Positions 35,773-44,738 of a stretch of DNA of 64,000 nt are shown here, in pieces (within the stretch, counting starts at the first letter, position 1; every line of letters begins with the position of its first letter). This DNA is from GCA-2686295 sp964402995. Lineage in GTDB: Archaea > Nanobdellota > Nanobdellia > Woesearchaeales > GCA-2686295. Position numbers and translations under genes: made by a program. The stretch spans positions 60,516-124,515 of the forward strand of contig CAYOEA010000006.1 in the NCBI GenBank assembly GCA_964402995.1. The letters run 5' to 3'. The notes beneath the pieces are model-generated. The model was not told the origin of the DNA. It searched no databases and saw only the letters and a list, made by a program, of their open reading frames with translations.

Positions 35773-35895
35773 TTTATTAGAATTATTTTCTTTCTTAATA
35801 GTATATAAAATAATAATCAAAATCTAAAATAGAATTTTTTTAATGATTAGAGAAAAAAAAGAATAAAAAAAAAAAAGAATAAAAATAGTTTCTTC
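35773..35895. other. Convergent intergenic region
   Basis: A purine- and T-rich spacer between the convergent 34978 and 35896 genes, with long A runs near 35860-35880. It probably holds both transcript ends but has no distinct hairpin. Confidence 0.4.
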
Positions 35896-37752
35896 TTACA
35901 ATAAGAACCTTATAATCAAAACGATTATAATCACTATTACTAAAATGTTTGCTAGTACTAGTAATACAGTTCCCCATGCGCCCATGTCTAATGAAGAGCC
36001 AAACTTTGATCCAGTTCCATAGTCAACGAATTCACTATCATCGTCTTCTTCCTCTTCCTCTTCTTCCTCATCATCAGGGTCAGGATCAGGGTTAGGATCA
36101 GGATCAGGGTCGGGATCTTCGTTATCACCACAATATGTAGGCATGCTTAAAGTTAATTCTTTTCTATTAGTTATTTCATCTGTGTTTCTATAAGCATAGA
36201 TTACAACTTCGTGGTCTCCTTCATTTACATTAGTTAAAGGAATTGTTAAAGTTCTTGTAACATCATCTTCATCTTGAATTTCAAATTCAGGACTTGTATA
36301 ACGATAGTTTAAAGTTGGTGCTGAAACTTCAAAAATAACTTCATCTTCATCACTAGAGTCAATGTTTGAAAGTTCAATAATTAATCTAACTTCTTTTTGA
36401 CCACATGTTGGATATGCAGGTGAGAAATCAGCTTCTGTAATTAAGATTCCTTCTTCTTCTAAATCAAAGTCAAATTCAATGTATTCGCCATGAATTGCGC
36501 CATTTTCATCTTCTCCAATAACCCAAATTACTGCGTCAAAATTTCCACCTTCTTCTGAATCATCAATTGAGAAAGAAAAAGATATTTCATCTCTGTCACC
36601 ATCTTTGATTTTTGAGACTTCTTTATCTTCATCAATATCTAATTCATCACTTATTAGACCAAAAGTTACATCTTCTATATCTTCAGTTCTGTGAGTATTT
36701 TTTGCTTCAATAATCACTTCAATTTCTGAATCTGGATAAATTTTAATTGATTCTGCATCAGTTAGTTTTTCACTTTCACCATTTACAATGATTTCAATAC
36801 TTTTTAGATCTAAGTTATTTTCTGCTTCAACAACTAAGTCTGCTTGTTTAAGCACAGTTCCATTAACTGAATTTGCAGTTACAGAAATAGTTCCTACTGA
36901 ATCTTGACCCGCATTTTGAGTTTCAGGAACATAACCATTAACAGTTATTGTTGCTGTTGCGCCTCCTGCTAAAGTACTAATTGTACTTGGAGTAAAACTT
37001 ACATTGTATAATGAATTTGCTGTTGATAAAATTGTAAAACTGGTTAAAGGTGATGAGCCAGTATTTCTAATTACCATAGTTGAACTTACAGTTTCATCTC
37101 TTTCTTGTGATGAGTCTCCTAAAAGAACATCAGTTACTGTAAATGAACTTGTAGGTGCAGAAACAACAATTGTGAATGTTTGATTACCTGCATCAGTTCC
37201 ATCAGTTGCAATTGCATCAACCACATAAGAACCTGCACTTACAGGAGTCCAAGTTATTGTTCCAGTACTTGAATCAATTACCATGCCCGAAGGTGCATTT
37301 GCTGCTAAATTATAAGTTATTGCATCTCCATCTGCATCTGTTGCAACAATAGTAGTAGTATAAGCTAAACCTTGAGTTGCAGTTATACTTGCTGTACTTT
37401 GAATTACAGGTGCTCTATTCACATTATTTACTGTGATAGACATTGTTTCAACATCTGATGTGTTAACATCTGAAACATTAAATTCTACATTATATACTCC
37501 TGCATCCGTATAACTTGGAGTCCAAGTGTAGATTGCGTGAGTATCATTTGAAGTAGTTTTTGTTAGGCTTGTAAAATTAGTTGCCCAAGTAGTACTTCCG
37601 TTGTCAGGTCCAGTTGTTAAGTTAATTTCAATTGTAACTAATTGATTTTCATCTAGAGTTACATCAGAAATAGCTGGAAGAGTTGGTTGCGCACTAACTA
37701 TAGACATTACTGTTAATAGTAAAAGTGCTAATATTGTAAAGATCTTATTCAT
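35896..37752 (-). CDS. S-layer-like Ig-domain surface protein
   Basis: A 618-residue protein. A signal peptide (MNKIFTILALLLLTVMSIVS) is followed by two Ig/cadherin-like domains (PALPAISDVTLDENQ-type start; NRAPVIQSTASITATQGLAY and DADGDAITYNL), and then CARDB-like beta domains. Next come an acidic Asp-Pro stalk (DPDPDPNPDPDPDDEEEE) and a C-terminal membrane helix. The layout is that of archaeal S-layer or S-layer-associated glycoproteins. The DNA under the stalk is repetitive (36060-36120). There are many N-x-S/T sequons in the first half. Likely abundant at the cell surface. Confidence 0.82.
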   Translation of the reverse strand: MNKIFTILALLLLTVMSIVSAQPTLPAISDVTLDENQLVTIEINLTTGPDNGSTTWATNFTSLTKTTSNDTHAIYTWTPSYTDAGVYNVEFNVSDVNTSDVETMSITVNNVNRAPVIQSTASITATQGLAYTTTIVATDADGDAITYNLAANAPSGMVIDSSTGTITWTPVSAGSYVVDAIATDGTDAGNQTFTIVVSAPTSSFTVTDVLLGDSSQERDETVSSTMVIRNTGSSPLTSFTILSTANSLYNVSFTPSTISTLAGGATATITVNGYVPETQNAGQDSVGTISVTANSVNGTVLKQADLVVEAENNLDLKSIEIIVNGESEKLTDAESIKIYPDSEIEVIIEAKNTHRTEDIEDVTFGLISDELDIDEDKEVSKIKDGDRDEISFSFSIDDSEEGGNFDAVIWVIGEDENGAIHGEYIEFDFDLEEEGILITEADFSPAYPTCGQKEVRLIIELSNIDSSDEDEVIFEVSAPTLNYRYTSPEFEIQDEDDVTRTLTIPLTNVNEGDHEVVIYAYRNTDEITNRKELTLSMPTYCGDNEDPDPDPDPNPDPDPDDEEEEEEEEDDDSEFVDYGTGSKFGSSLDMGAWGTVLLVLANILVIVIIIVLIIRFLL

Positions 37753-37899
37753 TTTATTAATCCCCCTCGTTTTTAATAGCTATTATTAGAGTGAATGTAA
37801 GAGTTAATATTGGAGAGAGATTTATAAAGGTTGTGTTTTTTTATTCACTGGTGAGGGAGAAAAAGTAAAAAAGATAAAAAAATTATTTAAAAATGACAA

Positions 37900-38595
37900 C
37901 TATCTTACATTTCCAAATTTAAATACTTCACCTAAATCAATAGTTGATTCAGGCATTTTTTCTGCGCCAGGTTTTGGTTGTCCGCCTTCTTCTTGATCAG
38001 ATTCTGATTCAGATTTTTCTTCAGATTCAGAAGATTCAGAATCACAAGATTCGCATTCAGATTTAGTTTCCGATTCACAAGCCTCAGGTTCGCAAGAATC
38101 AGGTTCAGATACAACCTCAGACTCAGGTTCAGGTTCAGCTTCATAATGAATTGGTTCTGGTTCAACAACTGTTTCAACTGGTTCAGAATCTAAATTTAAA
38201 CTTCCTTCATCTGAAACAACTGAGTCATCTGAAACAAGATCTGCAATAGGTTTATCAGAATTTAAAACAGCACTATTATTTGAAGAATTATTACTTGAAC
38301 TAATTATGTCTTGTTGTTGTTCATATAATTTTTGCCCATCTATTTTTCCAGATTCAAAACTTCCCGAATCAGGATTTGGCATTGCTTCTTCATGTCGAGC
38401 TTTCGCTGTTTCTATATCATAACCTTTGTCTTCATTATTAGGTTGACCATTATATCCTTCTTGTACTTTCTTTGAAGTTGAAATCATACTTCTAGCCATC
38501 TCTAATGCTTGAGAATCTGAGGAAGCCATTCCACTAGCTCGAAGAGTTTTTGCTAAATTCTTTATTTGTTCATCACGTTCACTTTCTATGGTCAT
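37900..38595 (-). CDS. Acidic low-complexity protein, unknown
   Basis: A 231-residue protein without membrane segments. The N-terminal 60 residues are a normal helical region (EQIKNLAKTLRASGMASSDS), whereas the rest is disordered and very rich in Ser, Glu, Asp and Pro, with Glu-Ser-Glu repeats and a few Cys. It ends TIDLGEVFKFGNVR, which looks like a conserved tail. ATG at 38595 has SD GAGGT eight bases upstream. The open frame begins one codon pair earlier at a TTG. It follows the lipoprotein-type gene at 38618 by 22 nt, so co-transcription is likely. Confidence 0.65.
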   Translation of the reverse strand: MTIESERDEQIKNLAKTLRASGMASSDSQALEMARSMISTSKKVQEGYNGQPNNEDKGYDIETAKARHEEAMPNPDSGSFESGKIDGQKLYEQQQDIISSSNNSSNNSAVLNSDKPIADLVSDDSVVSDEGSLNLDSEPVETVVEPEPIHYEAEPEPESEVVSEPDSCEPEACESETKSECESCDSESSESEEKSESESDQEEGGQPKPGAEKMPESTIDLGEVFKFGNVR

Positions 38596-38617
38596 ATTCA
38601 AAACCTCGTTATAATTA

Positions 38618-39031
38618 TTATCTTCTAAAATCTACTTTTAGAATTTGTTCATTTTTAATTGTTAAAATCATTTTTGCATTCTTTCTTGCAGGATCATTTT
38701 CAGAATCTATTTCAAAAGAATAAATAAATTCCCAACATTCACCTAATTCACAAGCATCAATTAATTGTGCCATCTCAGATCCATTTAGAAGCTGTTTTGC
38801 TTCTAAAAAATTAAAATTACTACCATCAAATTTGTCTACTGAGTCTATATCAGTTTGATATTTATCAGCCATTACTTTTGATGCTGCAGGATAAGGAGGC
38901 TCTAAATCAAGTTCATTCTCAGTTCCAGTTTGGTTAGTAGAATCATTCACTTCAACATCAATGTTTTTTGGCGAACATGCAACTACTAAAATAGCAACCA
39001 TAAACAATAACAATAAATTTAATACTTTCAT
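38618..39031 (-). CDS. Small lipoprotein, unknown
   Basis: A 137-residue lipoprotein. Signal peptide MKVLNLLLLFMVAILVVAC ends in a lipobox Cys. A Asn/Thr linker is followed by a compact domain with two Cys (DACELGECWEF) and a beta C-terminus (NAKMILTIKNEQILKVDF). No family is recognised. Probably in one transcript with the acidic protein at 37900-38595. Confidence 0.7.
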   Translation of the reverse strand: MKVLNLLLLFMVAILVVACSPKNIDVEVNDSTNQTGTENELDLEPPYPAASKVMADKYQTDIDSVDKFDGSNFNFLEAKQLLNGSEMAQLIDACELGECWEFIYSFEIDSENDPARKNAKMILTIKNEQILKVDFRR

Positions 39032-39139
39032 TTTGGATACCTCAAATCATTATTTATATAATCAAAAAAACTTATTTTCCTAATTACTACAAATATCTAA
39101 TAGATGTTATTATAAGATTTTATAAATATTGTGTAAGAT

Positions 39140-39619
39140 TCAATTCTTTTTGCAAATAAAAACAACATCCTTGACTTCATCAAGTTCTTTTAAAACTTTA
39201 AAATTTCCTCTTATAAACTCAGCTAAATCTTCCATTCCGGAAAACTTTCTTAATATTGAGAATGCAAATCTATCATTTCCAACCCGTTTTATCTCAAGTA
39301 AACCTCTTTTAAAATCAGTAAAATTTTGTATTGCAGTAACTGAAATAACTACGTCAAATTCATCAGCTTTAAATGGCATTTTCTCTGCTTGACCTAAAAC
39401 AGTCTTAAAATGTGCTTTCTCAAGTAATCTTATAGAAGGATCTATTCCAGTTATATCACAATTAAAGAAATTCGCAGAATATCCAGGACCACAACCAACA
39501 TCCAACATTTTATCGTTTGGTTTTATTTCCAAATGTTCCTTAATCAATTTTAACTTGTTTAGTTGTTCAGCCTTATGAAGATCATCATATCCATTTGCAA
39601 TTGAGTCATAATAATTCAT
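39140..39619 (-). CDS. SAM-dependent methyltransferase (small, archaeal type)
   Basis: A 159-residue methyltransferase starting MNYYDSIANGYDDLHKAEQ, a classic UbiE-like opening. Motif I is DVGCGPGYSANF, post-I is ITGIDPSIRLL, and motif IV is DVVISVTAIQNFTD. It is shorter than UbiE because the C-terminal part is reduced. The substrate is unknown. The first base of the start is 53 nt from tRNA-Val, which is read in the other direction. Confidence 0.82.
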   Translation of the reverse strand: MNYYDSIANGYDDLHKAEQLNKLKLIKEHLEIKPNDKMLDVGCGPGYSANFFNCDITGIDPSIRLLEKAHFKTVLGQAEKMPFKADEFDVVISVTAIQNFTDFKRGLLEIKRVGNDRFAFSILRKFSGMEDLAEFIRGNFKVLKELDEVKDVVFICKKN

Positions 39620-39639
39620 AATAGTAGTATTATGGTAAT

Positions 39640-39648
39640 ATTTATAAA
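39640..39648 (+). promoter_or_regulatory. TATA box of tRNA-Val
   Basis: ATTTATAAA lies about 28-30 nt upstream of the first base of tRNA-Val at 39673, the distance expected for transcription starting a few bases before the tRNA. Confidence 0.6.
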
Positions 39649-39672
39649 ATAACCTATTGTACTAAGCTTTAT

Positions 39673-39745
39673 GGGCTTGTGGTCTAGTGGCTATGATGCC
39701 GCCTCGACATGGCGGAGATCGTCGGTTCGATTCCGGCCAGGCCCA
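39673..39745 (+). tRNA. tRNA-Val (anticodon GAC) with C33
   Basis: It folds as a tRNA with acceptor GGGCTTG/CAGGCCC, a D arm with the archaeal tRNA-Val sequence GGTCTAGTGG, anticodon stem CCGCC/GGCGG with loop TCGACAT, and T arm GGTTCGATTCC. The anticodon GAC occupies 39706-39708. Position 33 is C instead of the nearly universal T. No CCA is encoded and no intron is seen. The rest matches archaeal tRNA-Val well. Confidence 0.92.
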
Positions 39746-39790
39746 TATTTTCTTTATTATCTGAAGTCATAAGTTAATCAGATTTATTTT

Positions 39791-40306
39791 CTAAGAATGT
39801 TTTTTAGGTCTTATATAATGTCTATAATAACCAATAAAGTTACTAATTAAAAATAATCCTTCAACTAATATGCCCATTGGCGAGAATATGATTGCATTAT
39901 ATACTATAACACAAGAAGTCCCAATCATCATCATTCTTCGCATTAGAGCATTATCTTTCTGAAAATTAGCAGTTATGATTATAACCAATCCGGAATAAAC
40001 TATCAAATCAAACGCATCTTGATAAGTAAATACTAACGCTAGAGTATTTAATATTATGAATAAGTACAAGAATTTCTTATTAGTTGTATATATGCAAGTT
40101 ATGAACCTTATAACTGAAAAAAAAACTATGATTCCTGCAGTTGTTTTTCCCAGCAAGAAATAATGCGCACTTATTAGTGCTGCAGAAATTGCAAAACAAA
40201 TGAATGTATATGTTTTCTTTTTAAATTGAAAACTAGCAAAATCAGAAAGCATTGCCAGAAGCATGAATATTTGAGATATGATAAAATAAGTAGTAAATTC
40301 AATCAT
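39791..40306 (-). CDS. YgjV-like inner membrane protein
   Basis: A 171-residue protein with about six short hydrophobic helices. ISAALISAHYFLLGKTTAGI followed by FFSVIRFITCIYTTNKK is the signature stretch of the Imp-YgjV family, whose function is unknown. ATG at 40306 is preferred. The open frame reaches a GTG at 40321 with no SD. Monocistronic. Confidence 0.78.
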   Translation of the reverse strand: MIEFTTYFIISQIFMLLAMLSDFASFQFKKKTYTFICFAISAALISAHYFLLGKTTAGIIVFFSVIRFITCIYTTNKKFLYLFIILNTLALVFTYQDAFDLIVYSGLVIIITANFQKDNALMRRMMMIGTSCVIVYNAIIFSPMGILVEGLFLISNFIGYYRHYIRPKKHS

Positions 40307-40375
40307 AAATAAATAAATCACAATAAAGATTAAAATACTTTTCTAAAATAAGAATAAGAAATAATTATTGATTAC

Positions 40376-42082
40376 CTACTTTAACCACTGTTCTATCATT
40401 GCAGCATAAGCAGGTCTTGTAATAAATACTCCTGCGCTTACTCCTAAGATAGTTGTGATTGCGAATCCTTTCAAAAGACCTACACCCGCAAACCATAATG
40501 GTATCATTGCAACCATAGTAGTAAAGTATGCAACCATAATAATGAAGAATGCATTTTTAATTTTATCTTTCCATGAAGTATATTTACTTTTATCTCCACG
40601 TAAGATTTCATCTGCAATAACTATTTGATGGTCTACTCCCGTTCCTATCGCAATAATAATACCTGCAATAGCTGCTAAGTCTAAGTTCCAACCAATTAAT
40701 GATGCGATTCCCAAGATAATTATTGCTTCTGAGAACATAGTAATAATCATTGGAATTGATACTTGGATTTTTCTGTATACAAAAAATACTACTAATACTA
40801 CTGCTAATATTGCTAATAATCCAATCATCATAGCATTCTTAATGAATTTTGCTCCAAGTGCTGGCGAAATAGTATCTGTTTTTACAATATTTAATTTAAC
40901 AGGCAAACTTCCTGTTGTCATAACAGTTTGTAATTTCTTCATATTTACAAGTGCATCTGTTAATGCTTCTTGTTCTGATGACCCAGATCCGCCGCCTGAA
41001 ATAGAAATCTCAGTTACTGCGTTTCCACCTAATTCAGATCCAATTCTTAATTCATCAACTAACTGATCGTCTAAGAATAATAATAATGATTCGTTTAGAT
41101 AACTATTTGTTCCTTCTGCAATAATTGGCAAATCTCTAGTTGCATTTGCTTGTTTTTCTGCTGCTTCTTGACTTAATGTAATACTAAATCTAAATCTGCA
41201 ACTATAAGCTCCATCTGCTGTTTGACCACAGCCTTGATTTGGATCAATTCCTGCACATTCTGCTCTTCTACATACATAAGTTACATCATCACCGCCTTTA
41301 AAGACACTAACATTTCCAACTTTTGCTTCAAACTTTCCTTGTTTTCCTAGTAGTTCTTTTACTTCTTCTTTATTTGCTCCTGCAATTTCTACTACTATGA
41401 ATTTTTTCCCTTCAAGGTCTCCTGAAGCTCTAACAACAATATCGCTCAATCCATATACATTTAATCTTTCTTTAATATTTGAAACAACTATGTCTAGTTC
41501 TTCATCTGATACTTGTTCATCAGGTTCTAAAATTACTCTTGTTCCGCCTGAAATATCAAGTCCTTTTCGCACATTGTTTGTTGGTGCGTCATAAACAGTT
41601 AATCCTAAATCAGCAGTTCCAATTAATTCTTTATGTTCTTTTGGAATCTCTTGAGTAATTGTTCTGTTTAATGTTTGATTTAATTCTTCATCAAAATATT
41701 CTTCAGTAACATTTACGAATTCTGTTTCGTTTAAAATAGTTATATTATATTCAGGTTGAGTGATTAATTTGTAAAATCCCCTATCTGTTTTGATTGCAAT
41801 AGTTTTATTAATTGGGAAATCTGCTACGTAATCATAATATTCTTTTGCAGATTTAATTGGAACATTGTTAATAGCGATTATTTTCTCTTTACTCATAGGT
41901 GTTCCGCCTGCTTTTGGACTTTCTATCCCAGCCATACTTGCAGCGCTATCCTTTGTTACAAATCTTACTGTTGCTCCTTGATTCCAAGGATTTGGACTAA
42001 TCGCAATTATAGATAATATTAATACTATTATTAGAATAATAACTTTCCAGTTTGTTAGTGTGTTTTTTAATCTGCTACTCAT
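40376..42082 (-). CDS. secD: Protein-export membrane protein SecD
   Basis: A 568-residue SecD. An N-terminal membrane helix (about 12-28) is followed by a PDZ-like segment (SMAGIESPKAGGTPMSKEKI) and the P1 periplasm-type domains (GLDISGGTRVILEPDEQV). Five C-terminal helices carry GTGVDHQIVIADEIL, the conserved helix-4 motif. With SecF it uses the ion gradient to pull translocating proteins outward. It starts at ATG 42082 inside the secF stop (ATGA). The longer frame to 42136 runs within secF and is rejected. The secF-secD order is the archaeal one. Confidence 0.93.
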   Translation of the reverse strand: MSSRLKNTLTNWKVIILIIVLILSIIAISPNPWNQGATVRFVTKDSAASMAGIESPKAGGTPMSKEKIIAINNVPIKSAKEYYDYVADFPINKTIAIKTDRGFYKLITQPEYNITILNETEFVNVTEEYFDEELNQTLNRTITQEIPKEHKELIGTADLGLTVYDAPTNNVRKGLDISGGTRVILEPDEQVSDEELDIVVSNIKERLNVYGLSDIVVRASGDLEGKKFIVVEIAGANKEEVKELLGKQGKFEAKVGNVSVFKGGDDVTYVCRRAECAGIDPNQGCGQTADGAYSCRFRFSITLSQEAAEKQANATRDLPIIAEGTNSYLNESLLLFLDDQLVDELRIGSELGGNAVTEISISGGGSGSSEQEALTDALVNMKKLQTVMTTGSLPVKLNIVKTDTISPALGAKFIKNAMMIGLLAILAVVLVVFFVYRKIQVSIPMIITMFSEAIIILGIASLIGWNLDLAAIAGIIIAIGTGVDHQIVIADEILRGDKSKYTSWKDKIKNAFFIIMVAYFTTMVAMIPLWFAGVGLLKGFAITTILGVSAGVFITRPAYAAMIEQWLK

Positions 42083-43068
42083 TTTTGTCCCTTCTTTTCT
42101 AAATAGTATCTTAATATGAATACGTTTTGTATCCAAGTGTTTATGATATCAACTATTAATCCAATTAAGATTATAGTCATAATTTGGCTTATAATTGCAG
42201 AATCTGAAACAAGTAATCCGACAGTTACTGCAGCAATTGTTGTTAGATTCATAGTAAGTCCAGTTCTCATAGCGCTATAGACTCGTTGCATAATTGTTCC
42301 TTCTTGTCTTTTGATTACTCGTGTGCTTAACAAAATATCTGTATCTACACTATAACCAATTAACATTAAGAATGCTGCAATTCCAGCTGCACCGATTCTC
42401 ATGCCCATTAAATCCACAATTGCTAAAGTGATTACGATATCTGAGAAAGCTGCTAAAATAACTGCTAAACTTGGAACGAATGTTCTAAAATATCCAAAGA
42501 CAACTAATCCCATAAATATGAATGCTAGAATAATTGCAATCATTGTTTGCTTAAAGAAACTTGCTCCAAGTGATGGACCTAATGTTTCTACAGAATAATC
42601 ATCTCCTAAACTGACTTTTTGACCGGTTACAGCAATTAATTCGTCTTCGCTTATATCTGATGCTTCAACTATAATTCCTATTTGAGTTCCAAAGTCAGAT
42701 AATTCACGAACAATTACGTCCGCATCTGGATATTGACTTGTTAAAAATGAATCTAATTCATTAGTATCTACATATACATCTGATGGAATTGTTAAAGTCA
42801 CTCCACCTTTTAAGGAAACAGCTTTATTCATGAAGTCTCCTGTGTTTACAACATTCATCCCTATCACTACAAACGCGATCAATAGTAACGCGAAAGGAAT
42901 TATTGCTAGTTGTTTATATTTAGTTTCATATATTTTTTGAAAAACATTTGAATATGATTTTTCATTAGAATTTTTTTGAATTTGTACTACAGGTTCTTCT
43001 TTAGTTTCTATTTTTTCCTTTCTGGAATCTAAACGTTTAACTCGTCTATCTTTTCTAGATTTACCCAT
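42079..43068 (-). CDS. secF: Protein-export membrane protein SecF
   Basis: A 329-residue SecF with a basic N-terminus (MGKSRKDRRVKRLDSRKEK), six membrane helices, the small external domain, and the conserved MLIGYSVDTDILLSTRVIKR followed by GLTMNLTTIAAV. The start at 43068 sits 26 nt after a TATA box (about 43088-43100), consistent with a leaderless mRNA. The open frame continues into the repeat array up to 43155, but that part is repeat-encoded and rejected. It forms a complex with SecD at the Sec translocon. Confidence 0.93.
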   Translation of the reverse strand: MGKSRKDRRVKRLDSRKEKIETKEEPVVQIQKNSNEKSYSNVFQKIYETKYKQLAIIPFALLLIAFVVIGMNVVNTGDFMNKAVSLKGGVTLTIPSDVYVDTNELDSFLTSQYPDADVIVRELSDFGTQIGIIVEASDISEDELIAVTGQKVSLGDDYSVETLGPSLGASFFKQTMIAIILAFIFMGLVVFGYFRTFVPSLAVILAAFSDIVITLAIVDLMGMRIGAAGIAAFLMLIGYSVDTDILLSTRVIKRQEGTIMQRVYSAMRTGLTMNLTTIAAVTVGLLVSDSAIISQIMTIILIGLIVDIINTWIQNVFILRYYLEKKGQK

Positions 43069-43087
43069 ATTGTGAGTTTGTGTTCTT

Positions 43088-43100
43088 GTTATATTAATAA
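43088..43100 (-). promoter_or_regulatory. TATA box of secFD
   Basis: The minus strand reads TTTATTAATATAAC, centred 26 nt upstream of the secF start. The 54-bp tandem array begins immediately upstream of it. Confidence 0.6.
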
Positions 43101-43325
43101 AAGTTTTGGTTACGAAGTAAGCAAAACATAAGAAACTTAACAAAAGTTTCTCCAAAGTTTTGGTTACAAAGTAAAATTAAAACTCCAAAAACAAGAGTTT
43201 TTGACTAGTTTTGGCTTCACGAAGTAAGCAAAACGTAAGAAACTTAACAAAAGTTTCTCCAAAGTTTTGGTTACGAAGTAAGCAAAACGTAAGAAACTTA
43301 ACAAAAGTTTCTCCAAAGTTTTGAT
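43100..43325. repeat. Tandem array of 54-bp hairpin-containing units
   Basis: Units lie at 43100-43153, 43154-43206 (degenerate), 43207-43260 and 43261-43314, then a partial copy. Each good unit contains GTTTTG-G-TTAC-GAA-GTAA-G-CAAAAC, which is self-complementary except for one G-G, and GAAACTT-AACAA-AAGTTTC, a perfect 7-bp hairpin. The array fills the gap between secF and the upstream gene on the same strand. Not a CRISPR array because units abut without spacers. Confidence 0.85.
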
Positions 43326-43372
43326 TTTAGAAACAGAAGAAAAAAAAAAGAAAAAAAAATAATTTACTAAAT

Positions 43373-44110
43373 TTATATTGCTGCGCCGCCAGATTGACTA
43401 CAACTAGTACAACCATCATACATTGCACAACCAGTAGTTCCGTCTACACTAAACGGATTACATTGGCCAGTACCTTCATTACAATTACAAGTAATTGAAC
43501 CTGAAACAGCTGAACCACCTGGTGTACTATATGAATAATATACTGTACTTCCAATTATATTTGTTTGTGCATTTGGTGGAAGTTGTATATTGAAAGCATT
43601 ACAATCTGCTTGATAATATTTTCCTGCTGAGAAATCAGCCATTGCTTTTCTATTAGTTGGAGTTACTGATGGAGCCATTGCAGCGCCAGAGTTTAATGAA
43701 CATGGAGAACATTCTGGATCAGCATCACACATACCATTACCAAATAAAGATTTCTTTTTACAACTTGAACAACCACTACATGAAAAACCTGAAGTTGCCA
43801 TTCCACCACCTGGAGCTAGCATTACTTGATTCTCACCAGAAGAAACCCATCCATAACCTAAAGGTGCTAAAGTAACGTCAGTTTCAGGAACTTTGTCAAC
43901 AGACAAAACTGTTTTCTTTACAAAATTAGAATATCTAGCATTTCCTGCTAAATTATCTGCTGTTGTGTCTTCCATGAAATCTATCGAACTCTGTTTTTCA
44001 AGCACTGAATATTTAACACTTGATCCTGCAGACATAGATAAGGAAAGGACTAATCCAACTATTGCTACTAAACCAACAATAGATAAAATAAAATAATTTT
44101 CTTTTTCCAT
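43373..44110 (-). CDS. Membrane-anchored cysteine-rich surface protein
   Basis: A 245-residue protein with an N-terminal membrane helix (YFILSIVGLVAIVGLVLSLS), a linker, and a secreted part with several Cys clusters: CSGCSSC, CDADPECSPC, CNCNEGTGQC and CAMYDGCTSC. The CxxC spacing suggests disulfide knots or metal sites. The start has an SD-like AGGTGAT. No family is recognised. Upstream on the other strand are two pilin genes, transcribed divergently. Confidence 0.7.
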   Translation of the reverse strand: MEKENYFILSIVGLVAIVGLVLSLSMSAGSSVKYSVLEKQSSIDFMEDTTADNLAGNARYSNFVKKTVLSVDKVPETDVTLAPLGYGWVSSGENQVMLAPGGGMATSGFSCSGCSSCKKKSLFGNGMCDADPECSPCSLNSGAAMAPSVTPTNRKAMADFSAGKYYQADCNAFNIQLPPNAQTNIIGSTVYYSYSTPGGSAVSGSITCNCNEGTGQCNPFSVDGTTGCAMYDGCTSCSQSGGAAI

Positions 44111-44288
44111 TTATATCACCTAAGGTCATTATATATAACTATAATACCTAAAATATATATACTATCTGAGATAAAGAATATTTAAAGTTTTCTATAATTA
44201 TATCCCATCATAACAACATATAATTATAAGCTTATTAATCAAAAATATTATAAAGCTCTAAATTACAGTTATTAAAAAAGAGGTTATT

Positions 44289-44738
44289 ATGCGCATATCT
44301 AAAAAAGCTCAAATCGCAGTAGAGTACTTGTTTATTCTTGCTTTAGCTTTAGCAATCATTGTTCCAGGTAGCATGTTATTCTTCAATTATTCTAAAGAAT
44401 CTAATGAACAAATTATTGCAGGTCAAATTAATCAAATCGGACAAAACATCATTAGTCAATCTGAAGATATTTACGCTATTGGTCGAAATTCTTGGGTTAC
44501 ATTAGAAGTTGTTTTTCCCGATTCAGTCAAGGATGCATATATTGTTGAGGATAGTGAATTAATTATTACTTATGAAACTTCTAGAGGAATTACTGAAGCA
44601 GTATTTTTCTCTGATGTTCCTATTCAAGGAAACTTTGGAGGTAACCGTGACATCTCAGCTAATTTTCACATTGGTTTTATGAATGTTAAAGTAGAATCAT
44701 TAGGTAGTGTAATTAAAATTTATGAGGATACAAATTGA
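44289..44738 (+). CDS. Type IV pilin-like protein with class III signal peptide
   Basis: A 149-residue protein. The class III signal KKAQIAVEYLFILALALAII has the K-[AG]-Q cleavage context, then Glu at +5-like position and a hydrophobic helix, as archaeal PilA-type pilins have. The remainder is a beta-rich head. SD GAGGTTAT precedes the ATG. It overlaps the next pilin gene by 4 nt (TTGA). The prepilin peptidase is not in the window. Confidence 0.85.
   Translation: MRISKKAQIAVEYLFILALALAIIVPGSMLFFNYSKESNEQIIAGQINQIGQNIISQSEDIYAIGRNSWVTLEVVFPDSVKDAYIVEDSELIITYETSRGITEAVFFSDVPIQGNFGGNRDISANFHIGFMNVKVESLGSVIKIYEDTN

Noticed and set aside
36060..36120. Short tandem repeats in DNA
   Set aside because: They simply encode the Asp-Pro and Glu-rich stalk of the S-layer-like protein.
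42083..42136. Extended secD start inside secF
   Set aside because: The extra residues are not SecD-like, and ATG 42082 overlaps the secF stop as ATGA.
43069..43155. Longer secF reading frame with 29 extra N-terminal residues
   Set aside because: Those codons lie in the 54-bp repeat array and TATA region. The start at 43068 matches SecF length and promoter spacing.
43100..43325. CRISPR array
   Set aside because: Units directly abut with no unique spacers and no cas genes are in the window.
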